Assembly: GCF_034190915.1 (NCBI RefSeq)
Contig: NW_026947486.1
Span: 75,186,044-75,250,043, forward strand
Source: Cavia porcellus
Taxonomy: Eukaryota; Chordata; Mammalia; Rodentia; Caviidae
Reading direction: 5' to 3'
DNA length: 64,000 nucleotides
Position numbers and translations under genes: made by a program. Positions 21,840 through 33,000 of this stretch are shown piece by piece. The notes under the pieces were generated by a model, which did not search any database, was not told the origin of the DNA, and saw only the letters and a list, made by a program, of their open reading frames with translations. The stretch's first letter is position 1. Each line of letters starts with the position of its first letter.

Positions 21840-22490
21840 AAGGAAATGCTGTCATTTGCAACAAAATGGATGAAACTGGAGGCCATTGTGTTAAGTGAAG
21901 TAAGCCAGACAAATGAAGGCAATCACACTATGATCTAATTGTATGTGGAATCTAAAATTAAATTGCTTACATAAGTATTAAAGAGTAGAATGTAGACTGA
22001 TGTTTACCTGGTGATGGGGGCTAGAGAAAAAGAGAAAATGTTGGTCAAACAGTATGAACTTTCAGCAAGATATGGTGGTTCATGCCTGTAATTCCAGTGC
22101 TCAGAAAGCTGAGGCAGGAGGACCTCTGCAAGTTCGAGACTAGCCTGAGTCACACAATGAGCTCATGGTCAGCCTGAACTGTACAGAGACATCCTACTTA
22201 AAAAATGTGTAGGAATTTTCAATTAAATGATGATTATGTTTTGAAGATGAAATATGCAGCAGGGTGACTATAATCAGTAATGACACTCGACATTTTCTAA
22301 AATAGTATATCTTGAACTGTTCTCAAGATCCATACAAAAAAGGGATAACTAGGTCAAGTGATGGATATGTAGCTTGATTTTGATAATCATTTCACAATGC
22401 ATACATACATGAAAACATCAGATTTTAGACTATAAATATTTACAAATGTTATCCACCAATCATTCATCAATAAAACTGGAAAAATAGACA
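21840..22490 (+). mobile_element. Old L1 3' end, split by a B1-like SINE
   Basis: Contains 'caacaaaatggatgaaactggagg', 'gttaagtgaagtaagccag', then 'gtatgtggaatctaaaat' and 'ctggtgatgggggctag', in L1M order. The B1-like SINE at 22068-22202 splits it. The end ('ttttagactataaatat') is near 22440. Confidence 0.65.
22068..22202 (+). mobile_element. B1-like SINE
   Basis: Reads 'caagatatggtggttcatgcctgtaattccagtg', then 'gctgaggcaggaggacc', 'gagactagcctgagtcac', and ends 'agagacatcctacttaaaaa'. Inserted in an old L1 3' UTR. Confidence 0.8.
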
Positions 22491-22499
22491 AACAAAAAT

Positions 22500-23420
22500 A
22501 AAAATAAAAATGATAAAATCTAACATAAAAAAGTCAAAATACCTTGATAGAATTCATTCTCATAGAAATCAAAAAACATTTCTTGAAAATATTAAACAAA
22601 ATTACACCTATATTTGAATGTTCAGCATTATAAAAATGTCATTTGTCATAACCTAATAGTGGGGAAAAGATAATCTTTTAAATAGATGCTAATAGATAGC
22701 TGAGTCTCAAACACAAACAAAACAAAATTTAACTCCTTAACTCAAATTACACACAAAATATAGCTGTAGTTGAATTTTAGAACAAAGTATGATTTGAAAA
22801 CAAAAAGATAAAGATCTACAAAAAGCATAGAAAAATACCCTCATGACTTTAACACAGAGAACTTCTTAAATAGAATCATAAAATACATTGATAATTCATG
22901 CCTCAATAAAATGTTGCAATTTTGTTCAGTGAAAACTACAGTCAGTATAGTGAAAGTACAAGTCATGGAGTGAGATGAGATATTTGAAAAACAGTCAAAA
23001 GAAAAGTACTCATATCCAAATTATATAAAGAACTCCTTAAAATCAATAAGAAAACAACAAATAACCAAAAGAAAACTTAAAGTTTTGAGTAGGTTGTAGT
23101 TGGGCATAGAAAACCAATTAGCCATTAAACTTCCAAATTTTATCAACCTGATTAGCTATGAAGAAATTTCAAAATAAAACCACAGTGTGATACTAATAAG
23201 ATCTCAGAAGAACAGTTAAAATTAAACATTTTTGACCAATACAAATTTGCAAGGCTGTGGAATAACTAAGTTTTATATGCCATTCTAATGCCACAGGAAG
23301 TATACACTGTGTATACTCTTTGATCTAGTAATTTTATTCATATCTGTATACCCTAGATCAGGGGTTGATAAACAATATTTTTGAGTCAGTTTGCTAAAGA
23401 CATTTTTACATTTTATTTGC
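22500..23420 (+). mobile_element. Old L1 ORF2 3' region, decayed
   Basis: Landmarks are 'caaattatataaagaactccttaaaatcaataag' (~23017), 'caaggctgtggaataactaag' (~23250) and 'gatctagtaattttattcatatctg' (~23321), in L1 ORF2 order. No open frame remains. The L1 appears to resume at about 24040. Confidence 0.5.
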
Positions 23421-24039
23421 TTATGAAAAATAAAACAAAAACCCAAAGAAAAAATATGTGACAGACATTAGTTGTGATCAGCAGAAATTGAAATATTTAT
23501 TATCTACCTTATACAGAAAATGTTTGCTGAGCTCTACCCTAGAGCTATTTGAACACAGGTGTCCCAAGAGATACATAAGAATATTCCCTGATGCATTATT
23601 TATGAAATTCTTGTCTTTGTTTTTGTTGCCCTTAAAGTAGTCTGAGACACTTGTTCAGTTGGTTTATTTGGGAAGTGATCTCAGGAAGTGGAATTGAGGA
23701 CATGGGAGTAATGAAACAAGCGAAAAGGAAAAACCAATAAAGTTTGCATTATTGAACAGTGGTATTTTGAGCAACTTAGGTTCATTTGTGCTATAAGGAA
23801 CTTCATGGTATTCACCAAAAAACTGCCGTCCCTCATTGGGTGAGAAAAAAACACAGGAGCATTCATTTTTATATTCTTCCTCACTTACCTGCTAGCAAGT
23901 CAAGCAGTCTGCTGAGGCTTTGAGAAAAGACTGGAAACAAAAAAGTCCAGAGTGAATGTGAGCACTGGCTTCTGTTCTAGCACGCAGTAGTACTACTGAC
24001 CACAGCTACAGCTTGAATCTGAAGTTGGTCACAAGAACA
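23421..24039. other. Unclassified segment between two parts of an old L1
   Basis: Not recognised as L1. It may be an insertion of another old repeat. Short frames on both strands (23458-23640 plus, 23681-23884 minus) lack motifs. Confidence 0.35.
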
Positions 24040-24249
24040 TGGTTCAAGGTATAAACTAAAATACCCAAATATCCATCAGTAGAATATGAATTAGAGACAA
24101 ACAGTGGGACAGTGGAATATCATAGATCAGTAAATAAGTACAGATAAAGACGACAATATGAATTTATCTGAAAAACAATATTCAGGAAAGGATCAGTTGC
24201 AAATACATACAATGTGACTACATTTGTCCAAATATCAAAATCCAGAAAA
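24040..24249 (+). mobile_element. Old L1 ORF2 end, resumed
   Basis: Reads 'accc..aatatccatcagtagaatatgaatt' and 'gtggaatatcatagatcagtaaataagta', the L1 ORF2 end signature in degraded form. It continues past the ID SINE at 24250. Confidence 0.5.
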
Positions 24250-24349
24250 GGGGGCTGGGGATTTAGCTCAGCGGCATAAGCACCTGCCTTGCAAGCAGGC
24301 AGTTGTGAGTTCAATCCCTGGTACCGATAAAAAACGAAAAAGACAAAAA
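24250..24349 (+). mobile_element. ID-like SINE with perfect target duplication
   Basis: GGGGGCTGGGGATTTAGCTC start, A box TTAGCTCAGCGG, anticodon arm CCTGCCTTGCAAGCAGG (5-bp stem, anticodon TGC), B box GTTCAATCC, and an A-rich tail with AAGAC. The 13-bp AAAATCCAGAAAA at 24237-24249 recurs at 24350-24362. Confidence 0.9.
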
Positions 24350-24362
24350 AAAATCCAGAAAA

Positions 24363-25019
24363 ACTAATCCACTGGTTTTTAGAATATATGCTTTTGTGAT
24401 AAAAATATAGACTATTGAGGAAATGATTGAGAAAACGAAGACAGCCATTAGCATTAGAGGTAAGGACAAGTTTTTCAACAGAAAGGGCCAACACCAGTAT
24501 TTCAGAATTTGGAGTGCTCTATTTACTCACTTATATGGTGATTATCCAGCTTCTCCTTGCCTAGTTATGTATTCAACTATCTTTATGCTTGATATACTTT
24601 TGCATATACATAATATTTCACACATTTAAAAAATCCTTTGAGCAATGTTTTAAATGGGAAACACTTATTTTCTATTTCTTTTAGCTCATTGCACTCAGGT
24701 ATTGATATTCACCACTGCATGGAAACTACCGCCATATTTCTAAGTTCAGGTGCATCTTACTAACCTAACCCCAAAATTTGATATTAGTGAACACTTTCTT
24801 ACATATGAAGCAGTTATTTGACTTGACCTTGCCAACATCCCACATTCCTATTCTCTTCCTTGTTACAATGTAGTTTTTTGAGATTCAATCTTTGCTGAAA
24901 ATTTTTTGCATTGAATTTCTCCCTTGATGGACAAACTCTCTGTAATCTCTGTTGTGAATTATTATTTTTTAATAATTCTTAACTTTTTTCCTCAGTCTAC
25001 ATATCTCAGCTGAAAGACA
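24363..25019. other. Non-coding region, mostly unclassified
   Basis: The first ~100 bases probably continue the old L1. The rest shows no gene or clear repeat. Confidence 0.35.
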
Positions 25020-25029
25020 AACTCATATG

Positions 25030-25915
25030 ACAACTTGACATCTTTACTGGGATGTTCAATTGGCATCCCAAGCCTAATATTCAAAACTGAATCCTTGAAC
25101 TTAACATTAAGATATACATTTCTTTCACTATCTTTCACATCTTAGTAAATGAAAATTACACGCTCTCAGTTTTTCAGTCAAAAACTATAGTTATCCTCAA
25201 TGGCAGTCCTTGTTTCTCTTACATCATATATATATAATGTATTAGAAAATCCTGTGCTTTGTACATCTAAAATGAATATAAAAATCAATTCTTTCTATTA
25301 TTTTTATATTTAATATTCTCATTAAAACTGTCATTTTTTTCTCACCTGAATTATAGCAAAATGTTCCCAAATCATCCTTATATTTAAACCTTGGCCCCTA
25401 CAGTTTATTCTCCACAAGGAACATACTATGATTTTATGAAAATTCAACTGTAATCATGACAGAGTCATCTGCTCAAAATCATATAGTGGTGTTTCTTCTC
25501 ATTCAGAGTAAAATACAAAACCTTTACAGCAATCTCCAAGATCCCACACAAGAAGCTGCTCCTCTAACTGTCTGGCATCTTCTGTTTTTCCACCAACATT
25601 CTCAGCTCCAGTCATACTGGCTTCCTTGCTTCTAACAGAACATATCAGAGATGATTCTGGCTCATGTCCATTGAATTACATTGCTCTTCTTCAGATATTC
25701 TCCATGTTTACTTTTTCATTTCTTTTATGTTTTGACTGAAATGGTATCAGTGGGACATCTTGTAGCACTCTTTTAAAAACTACAACGTTTACATGAACAC
25801 ATGTTGCAGTTCCTTACTCATTTTCTCCAAATCATTTATTGCTATTTAGATTGTAAGCTCCTTGATGGCAATAATTCTTGGTCTTAGTGCTTATAAGCAG
25901 TGCCTACCTGTCTTA
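25030..25915 (+). mobile_element. L2 (LINE-2) fossil
   Basis: Follows the 3' part of ancient L2 in order. Blocks are 'ctgggatgttcaattggcatccca..ttcaaaactgaatcc' (25055-25095), 'ctgctcaaaatcatatagtggtg..ctcattcagagtaaaatacaaa' (25471-25519), and 'ctccagtcatactggcttccttgc' (~25605). It ends with 'gattgtaagctccttgatggcaat' (~25850). Heavily mutated, as expected for an element that predates placental mammals. Confidence 0.7.
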
Positions 25916-26639
25916 GCTACTTTTCAATGTTGCTGAGATAAAATAACCATGTGAGGAGGAAATGTTTATCTTGGCTCAAAATTTGTAAAGTTTTCAGTTC
26001 ATAGACACGTCGCTCCAAGGCAGGTATGGCACAGGGACATCACAGAGGAGAAGCATACACACCAGGGCACGTAGGAGGCAGCAGTAAGTGGCAGCTTCGC
26101 TTTCCCTTTTATTCTATTCATGCTACTAATCTATTGATTGTTGCCACTCACATTGTGAGTAAGGCTTCCATTATGCACATTCAAATCTATTCTCAAACAA
26201 TTTAATTACCACATACCCTTAATCTAACATCACACACTCATGATCCAGCCTGTTTTAAAAGCCTTATTTATAAGCAAAAGAGGCTTTGTGTATGTGTGGG
26301 TGTGGGGGGGGAGTATCTACATACAAGCAATAACATTCTGCCCTTGGTCCCCAAAAAACTCATGGATATCCCTCTGTGCATGAGATACTTAATCCACCTC
26401 TGAGATTTTCCAGAGTCCTAACAAGTTTAAGCATTGCTATAAAGTGCAAGTCCAAATTCTTCTCTGAGACTTAAGCCAAACTTTTAGCTATAACCCCCAA
26501 TACAAATGAAAAATTAAACACTTCCAACATACAATAGAACAAAATAAGCATTTCTATTTTAAAAAGATATGAACAGGAGGATACATAGTAATAAGACCAA
26601 AGAAAGATCAAAATCCAGCATGGCAAACCCTAAAATACA
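25916..26639. other. Non-coding region with a possible old repeat
   Basis: The part 25910-26120 ('cttagctacttttcaatgttgctgagataaaataacc', then 'atcttggctcaaaatttgtaaag') has the look of a dispersed mammalian repeat, but I cannot name it. The remainder is unclassified and includes a short G-rich run near 26305. Confidence 0.3.
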
Positions 26640-26940
26640 GCAAATACTGCTGCTGCTGGGTGCCATCAAACAGGCAGGCTTATATAAACATTACAATGTG
26701 TCATCATCCACCTAATTCACTGTCTCTGGCACTGTGTAACCTCTGGATCTTACATAAAGTTAAAACAATCATGAAAGGTAAACAATTTGAATCATTGCAG
26801 GACCTTCAGAACTCCTTAGAAAGTGTCACGAACGATGAGATAAGTGTGTTCAAAGCAAGGAGGGGTGTTTTCAGGGATATTACCTACAATGTGTCTTTTA
26901 GTGTAACAAAGTTTTAAAATTTAAATAGTCACCATATTTT
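26640..26940 (+). pseudogene. Mariner-type transposase fossil, C-terminal part
   Basis: A translated frame from about 26660 reads HHPPNSLSLALCNLW and then KTIMKGKQFESLQDLQ. This matches the mariner transposase order of a HPP(Y)SPDLAPxDxxLF motif around the third catalytic Asp, followed by a 'KGRRFxSxEDIQ' segment. In this copy the DLA motif reads SLA, so the catalytic Asp is lost. The frame runs to 26917. A related fossil lies at 48230-48700 on the other strand. Confidence 0.6.
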
Positions 26941-27540
26941 GTGACTGTACCATGTAAATACAGACACTACTATTTTACATAGGTTTCTGTGAAAATTAGG
27001 AAAATTTTGAATGGCTGAGTTAGAGAAAAGGTGGCCTCTTGTACCACTTCCAGTTTAATAAACAAAGCAAGGTAGTCCTTCAGGCACATGGCGGGACAAT
27101 CAAATGTAACCTCTGAGCAAGGCAAAAAGACACTTCTTCCTCACAGCATTATTCATCATTGCACCAAAGTGCTATGATAGGTTGGGTTTTAGCACCTTCT
27201 CTTTCCCATATTTGTATGCATACATACACATGCAAGCAGATTCTTTGTTACACTAAAAACACAAACATACAAACAAGCAAATTATTTGGTTTATCTAATT
27301 AATCTTCCAACAGTATCAATTTTACCTATCAAATAATTAAATACTGAACTTTTTCACATTGACCAAGTACCCATTTCCATCACAATAAAAATAAGCGACA
27401 CACAAAGAGCAGGATACAATTAAGTAATCTTTTAGATGATACTTGTTTTTCAAAGAAGAAACATATAATAAGATATCTACAAACTGGCAGGTAAGTATGA
27501 ATAACAGAACCATTTGGTGAGGATTAGGAAAAATGAGATT
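26941..27540. other. Non-coding region, unclassified
   Basis: AT-rich, with nothing recognised by eye. Confidence 0.35.
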
Positions 27541-27555
27541 CTTTTAAGTGGGGAA

Positions 27556-27660
27556 AGAGATAGACAAACAGAAAGAGAAAGAGAGAGAGAGAGAAACAGA
27601 GAGAGACAGAGAGACAGAGATAGAGAGAGACAGAGAGACCGAGACCAAGAGACAGAGAAG
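27556..27660. repeat. Imperfect (GA)n microsatellite
   Basis: About 105 bp of purine-rich GAGA/GACAGA repeats on the plus strand. It produces spurious long frames of repeated Arg-Glu or Ser-Leu on the two strands, which I do not call genes. Confidence 0.9.
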
Positions 27661-28237
27661 GAACTGGCAATACATTTTTCTTTTAGAATAAAGGAAGAAA
27701 ACAGAAGTGTGAACAAATTGAAGGCTTCCTGAAAAAGAAGAGAAGCAGTATTTTGTAACCAGGAATTGTAATTATTAGTGTAGAATGATGAGAGAAGCAA
27801 CGGAATTATAATTTCTGTTATGTTTTGCTTTTCTCAACATGGAGAGTATTTCCCCTTTCTACATGTTCACTGTGCTGTGACCATTCTCTGAAGCTCAGTG
27901 ACTGAGCAAAAACTGAATGTCATTTTGAAATTTTATTTTTTTTTAGGCTACACTTATTTTGATAGGGAAGAGAGGAGAAAAAACAGAGTAAGCAAAGGAC
28001 ACCGATCAGTATAACTTTCTATAACACCATAGTGGCTACTCAGCTTATTGGACTAGAACACTGAAATGATAGAGTCAATTTATAAACAGAACTGCATGTT
28101 TGCTCTGTGAAAAGTCAACTGGACAATATAAAGATAATCGAAATAAAGACTTACAGAAAATAAGGCTTGAAATGTCAGAACAGGACAATAGACAGGTTTT
28201 AAGTACAAAACTGAAGAAACTTCTTAACCTCAAAGAT
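27661..28237. other. Non-coding region, unclassified
   Basis: No recognisable gene or repeat. Confidence 0.35.
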
Positions 28238-28374
28238 CAGTGTTTTTCAAACTTGAATTGATTTCAAAATTCCTTAGGGAACTTACTAAGTATACAATTT
28301 TCCTGGCTTTGAAAATAGCACTTTTTAAAAACATTTTCAGGCTATTTTATGTAAGCCAGGTTTGAAAAACACTG
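28238..28374. mobile_element. MER5-like hAT (Charlie) non-autonomous DNA transposon
   Basis: A 137-bp element with terminal inverted repeats: CAGTGTTTTTCAAACTT at 28238 and AGGTTTGAAAAACACTG ending at 28374 (15 of 17 complementary). The size and the CAGTG..TTCAAA termini fit MER5-type elements. The expected 8-bp flanking duplication is not clearly preserved. Confidence 0.7.
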
Positions 28375-28650
28375 TCATTAGCATAGGGAAACCACTGTGT
28401 ACTTTAAATTAGGCTACTGGCAGAATCAGCTATTTATTTATGAGGGATAGCTCCACAAACATGGATGTGGAACTCTGGAAGTGACACTGAGTGAAAAGAC
28501 TAATTGTGAACTCATTTGTTATTTATTATTCCTTAGTCACAGAATGTCACCATTACCTCCAGAATTAATATGCCATTTAGTGATATTTGTTTGTTTGTAC
28601 TAAAGACTGAACTCAAAAAAGCACTGAGCACATCAACAAGTCTTTTCTAC
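28375..28650. other. Non-coding spacer, unclassified
   Basis: Nothing recognised. Confidence 0.3.
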
Positions 28651-28654
28651 TTTT

Positions 28655-28775
28655 TTGTTTTATTTTGAGACAGGGACTTGATAAGTTTCCCAGACTGAGT
28701 TCAAATTTGCTATCCTTCTACCTCAGCCTTTCAGAGTGCAGGGATTACAGGTGCATACCACCATTCCTGGCTCAA
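28655..28775 (-). mobile_element. B1-like SINE, antisense
   Basis: The plus strand reads TTTTGAGACAGGGACTTGAT, then 'cctcagcctttcagagtgcagggattacaggtgcataccacc' and 'cctggctc', the complement of a B1/7SL monomer. Confidence 0.8.
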
Positions 28776-29114
28776 TCAGGGATTTGGATGCCCCTAGGCA
28801 ATAAATGGAAAGATTGTGAATTATCATCGAGGCAAGAACATTCACAGTCCTGGAAAATAATTACAACTTCGGTCAGTAAATGCAAATTATATGTATGCTA
28901 TATTTCCACATTGATGTCATACATTCTGGAGTCTATTGAGAGCTCTTATCTAATCAAGAAAAGATTCCTAAACTGTATTTTTATGCTCAATAAGCTGCCA
29001 TTTTCTTTCCAGTTATTTGCTGACTACCCCTCCCTATGTAGCATGCTGTGCTAAACTTTGTTTACATAATACAAAAGAACTTCCATTGCAGATGGCCTAT
29101 GAAGTGTGCAAAAT
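28776..29114. other. Non-coding region, unclassified
   Basis: A plus-strand frame runs from the SINE into this region (to 29054), but it shows no motif and is not called as a gene. Confidence 0.35.
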
Positions 29115-29237
29115 TAAGCTAGGCATGGTGGCACACACCTGTAATTCCTGCACTTGTGAGGCTAAAGCAGGATGATTGAAATTTCTAGGTCAGCCTGGGC
29201 AAATTAGTGAGATCCTGTATCAAAAGCAAATAAACAG
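29115..29237 (+). mobile_element. B1-like SINE
   Basis: Reads 'agctaggcatggtggcacacacctgtaattcctgcac', 'gaggctaaagcaggatga', 'ggtcagcctgggcaaattagtgagatcctg'. It is a single monomer lacking the internal duplication. Confidence 0.8.
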
Positions 29238-30380
29238 AAACTGAAAATTTATAAATTAAAAAAGACTGACTAGCATTTATAAAACAATATTTAAACAAAA
29301 GCAAAGTAAAATAATTCTCAGATACTATAATATAATAAGCATAAGCCTCATTGTCTGCATTCAAAGCCTAGCTTCTTTAGTACAGAGAAGAGCTTAAATT
29401 CTTACTATGAGCTCTAAGTGAATCTGCATGCACAGTGTTGAGAATACCATCTGGTGCATAGCAAGTTCAACAAATATGGAACATGATTAGTACGTGAAAC
29501 ACAGAAGAAAAATGGAAAATACATGAGATCAAGCAGTATTATTAGAAGATATGATATTTATGTTATAACTAGAATTTAAAAGAGGTTAGGGAAGGAAGAA
29601 AATCTTTCAAGAATAACTGAAGTGGTATTTTGAAAGGAACACAGCAATTGGTGTCAGAAGCCTTGAGTTCCAGTTTCAGAATTGTCACTTATTAGTTACA
29701 GTATTTAACAAATACAAACTTCTGTTTCTTTGTATACAGTATAACAATGAAAAGAATATCTTCCCTGACTTCAAGAAGTATACCTAAGAAATACACATCC
29801 ACACACAAAGGTTTATTCAGAAAACATACATGTATTGCTATGCAAAGCAAAGTGACAATGTGGGTGTATATATACACACTCATGCACCAAAAAATGACGA
29901 TTTTTGAAAGGCTTAAAGTAATATACAATCATAAGGCAGACAGTGTGATCCAATAAAATCATCCTGGAATTAGCAAAACCAAGAACAATTTTTAAAAAAC
30001 TACTGACTTTCCAATTTTACCTCTGTCAACTCGAAAAAATATTTATCCTATGGATGCTCAGTACCACCTTCTGTAAAATAGAAAATAGAGGCTCTCTCAC
30101 AGTACAGGTATTAAGGTGCAATGAGATAAAGGATATGAAAAATGTTAGTGTTATCTAGAATACACTAGAAATTTGGTTACTATCAAAATTATGTATGACA
30201 TATACAGATAGAGACAGAGTTTAAGATAGTAAGGGAAACACAAGTTATCAAAGCTGAAAATATTCATAGAAGTCATCTATTTTGACCTCATGTTTTTCAT
30301 TCAATACAGCTCTGGCCCTGTGTCACACAATGTGCTCAGTATAGCTTGCTATACCTGCACTGGATGGAATAGTGAATCTA
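29238..30380. other. Non-coding region with MIR-like pieces
   Basis: The part 29625-29760 ('cagaagccttgagttccagtttcagaattgtcacttattagttaca') resembles a degraded MIR in plus orientation, and 29400-29490 resembles an L2/MIR end. The rest is unclassified. Short frames here have no motifs. Confidence 0.4.
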
Positions 30381-30690
30381 TTTTATAACCTACTTCTCCC
30401 TATGTATATTCCTTCACTTTTATTTTACAGCACCTAGAATAATGCCTAGAACAGAAATAAGTGAACGGAATCAAATTTTTAAAGGGATGAGTGATTCAAG
30501 TGCACCTTAAATCATGTGAAGTAAGCCATTTTTCTCTAACATCCTGCATCCTCTGTACCTGAAGACCATCCTCAGAGAAGGGCAAACACATGGTGCTTTA
30601 GCCCTCCATCAGTCTTTTGACTTCCTCTCTGAATTGGACTTTTAATGTTTTCTGGGAGCCACTTAGACCACCTCTAGTCTCCACTGGCTT
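30381..30690. other. Non-coding region with a possible L2 end
   Basis: 'ttacagcacctagaataatgcctagaacag' at about 30425 resembles the end of ancient L2. The remainder is unclassified. Confidence 0.35.
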
Positions 30691-30694
30691 GTTT

Positions 30695-30875
30695 TTCTTT
30701 TTAAGACAGTCTCACTATCCAGCTCAGGCTGACCTTGAATTTACAATGTAGCAAAGTTGTCCTTGAACTTACAGCAATCCTCCTGCAACCCAGGATGGTC
30801 TCAAATTTGCAAGAAACTTCCTACTGTAGTCTCCTGAATGTTAGGTTTTCAGACATAAGCCACCATGCTCAGCTC
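30695..30875 (-). mobile_element. B1-like SINE, antisense, with extra internal duplication
   Basis: The plus strand reads 'aagacagtctcactatccagctcaggctgaccttgaatttac', then 'gttgtccttgaacttacagcaatcctcctgcaa', then a further 'caggatggtctcaaatttgcaa', and ends 'cataagccaccatgctcagctc'. At about 180 bp it is longer than a standard monomer. Confidence 0.75.
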
Positions 30876-31774
30876 TCTCCATTGGCTTTTGTTAAGAGCA
30901 GAAGGAGCTACTGAGATTCTCCTCTCCTCTTCACGAAAATCCACATCAAATTGGAATGGAGAGTACCATTCTCTCTCTTTTGCTCCTTTGGATTCAGTAC
31001 ACCCTGATCTCTTTACACAATGCTAACATTGGCTGCCCTAGCAAGACTTCTAGCTTCAGAAATCTCTAGACCATAAATGTATACTGTATCTATGTTCTTA
31101 GGGACTCCAAACTGCAAGGGAAAACAATAGATCAGTTTAAAGAAATCTGTCTCCTTGTTTCATGAGAAAGAATGCCTGGGGAGCCTGCAGCTTTCTTGTA
31201 GATAAATACCTCAATTGAGGAAAATGATTTCTTCTTGAAATGTAAACATGGTCTTTAGATGCTGGTCTTGGAGTTCTGTGCTACTTGGAATAGAAACAAA
31301 ACAAAAATGAGAGAAGAGCATTTTTCACTAATATCTTGTGCACTTTCCTCTTCTACCTCAGATTTTCTCATTTCTAGCCGTTTCATGTAGATTGGGGAGG
31401 GGGTTGGAGGTGATCTAAAGCCTCTTAGAAAGTCTTGCAGCAAGGAATTTGTTCTCGGGTTGATGTTTAAAGTATTTTATTTTAATAAAAGTGGTAGTTA
31501 GCAGTGTTTTTTTTTTCCAGATCAATTATTTATGTTACCAACTCTATGCTTTCAGAGAAAAAAAATCAATAGAAAAAATACCAGTCAATATCTTTGTGTG
31601 TACCAATCAATTTATATGTAAAGTGATATCCATATGTCCATCTATCTGTCACAACATTTTCATGCTGTTAACAATAAAATATATGTACACAATTTATCAA
31701 CATATCTATATTTCTACATATCTGTATGTCCTTGTGATCAAATATTCTATTAGAATATAAAGGAAGTAAGAAAA
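30876..31774. other. Non-coding region, unclassified
   Basis: No gene or named repeat recognised. Short frames on both strands lack motifs. Confidence 0.35.
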
Positions 31775-31860
31775 CATGTCCACTTTGATTGTTTCAACCC
31801 AAGTATCTGGCACCATATCTGGGTCATGGATAGCACTCAATAAATATTGTGAAATAAAAT
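31775..31860 (+). mobile_element. Probable L2 3' end fossil
   Basis: The series 'gtatctggcaccatatctgggtcatggatagcactcaataaatattgtg' follows the L2 terminal pattern (CTGGCAC..ATAG..CACTCAATAAATATT). It is the target region of the neighbouring retroposon. Confidence 0.5.
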
Positions 31861-31884
31861 ATTGTTAAATAAATCAAGGAGACA

Positions 31885-32738
31885 TCAGGAAGCAAGTCCA
31901 GTCTGGGAACCAGTGCCATGTGTGGGCTGCCACCAGACTGGAAAAGAGAGATCCCAGTCTCTCTCTGTGAGTCAGCACCATTTTCAGACTAGGGGTAGAA
32001 AGAAGAAAGCCACACCAAGAAGCAAGCCCAGTTTGGGAAGCAGCGCCATGTGCAAGTAACCACTGGACTGGTAAACCAGACCCTAGCCCCTTCCAGCACA
32101 TGGACTGACAAACAAGAAGTACCAACTCCCACTCCTGCCATAAGTGACAGGCTCATCCTGAGAAACACAGACTGTGATGATAGCTATGGAGGTGAAATGC
32201 AATTGGATGCCTGTGGTGCCTTGGTGTTTCACTAACATTGCAGATCTAGTGCCAGTGGTCTGACTATGGGTTCAGAGGATAGTGGTACACAGTGTGGCAT
32301 CTAGCAGGGGGCATCTCCTTCTGAAGGTTGCAGCCATTGTTGGTTCCATACGGTCTTGCTTTGAAGTCCTATGTAATTTTAGTTGTTTAATTGGGTTGGG
32401 TTTTATTTCCTTTTGTTTGGTTTGATTATGTCACATCCGATAGTAGGAGTAGCTACTTCAAAGATAACAAGAAAGATAGTGGTAGTAATTTTGGATTTAC
32501 TATTGGCTTGCTTTGAGTCCTTTATTGCATTCATTATTTTGTTTTTACTGTTTCTATCCTATTCTGTTATGTTTGGTTTTTACTATGTCTGAAGTTGTCT
32601 CTAGCTTTTTAGAAGATATTAAGGGACATTATGGTAACTATTGTTGATTTCATAAGATCTTGAAGAACCGTGTCTCTAACACTGGTTAGATTTGATTGGT
32701 TTTATCCTGCTTTATTCTCTTTAAAATAAAATAAAACG
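31885..32738 (+). mobile_element. ~0.8 kb composite non-autonomous retroposon, copy 3
   Basis: An 854-bp insertion flanked by 19-bp TAAATAAATCAAGGAGACA (31866-31884) and TAAATAAATCTAAGAGACA (32739-32757), 17 of 19 identical. The GC-richer 5' module is present twice, beginning near 31891 and 32021 (period 130 bp). It is followed by the shared 'acacagactgtgatgatagct' and 'gggttcagaggatagtggtac' blocks and about three ~140-bp AT-rich modules (32325-32738). The tail is AAAATAAAATAAAAC. It is the best-preserved member of the family in the window. No coding capacity is evident. Confidence 0.75.
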
Positions 32739-32757
32739 TAAATAAATCTAAGAGACA

Positions 32758-33000
32758 AAGTGCTCATGGAGGCTCTTTGAGCCATTGTGGCTGCCAAATG
32801 ATAATCTGCCAAAATGGAGAGACAACAAGATATCTGATGTCAATTTTTCGGTGCTATTATATATCATGGGAAGACACCAAATAGTCATAAGATGATGAGA
32901 ATATTGATGCTGGTGATGAGAGACAGAGACAAAAATGCGAGAGAGTTTTTTATGTGCTGTGTCCATTTACACCTATGATGGTATTTTTAAATATTTCATT
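32758..33000. other. Non-coding spacer, unclassified
   Basis: No recognisable element; short frame only. Confidence 0.3.

Noticed and set aside
24250..24349. Functional tRNA-Ala gene
   Set aside because: The A-rich tail, target duplication and several dispersed copies show these are ID-like SINEs rather than tRNA genes. The same holds for 3272, 45673, 50295 and 61634.
27477..27800. Frames rich in Ser-Leu or Arg-Glu on both strands
   Set aside because: Produced by the GA microsatellite.
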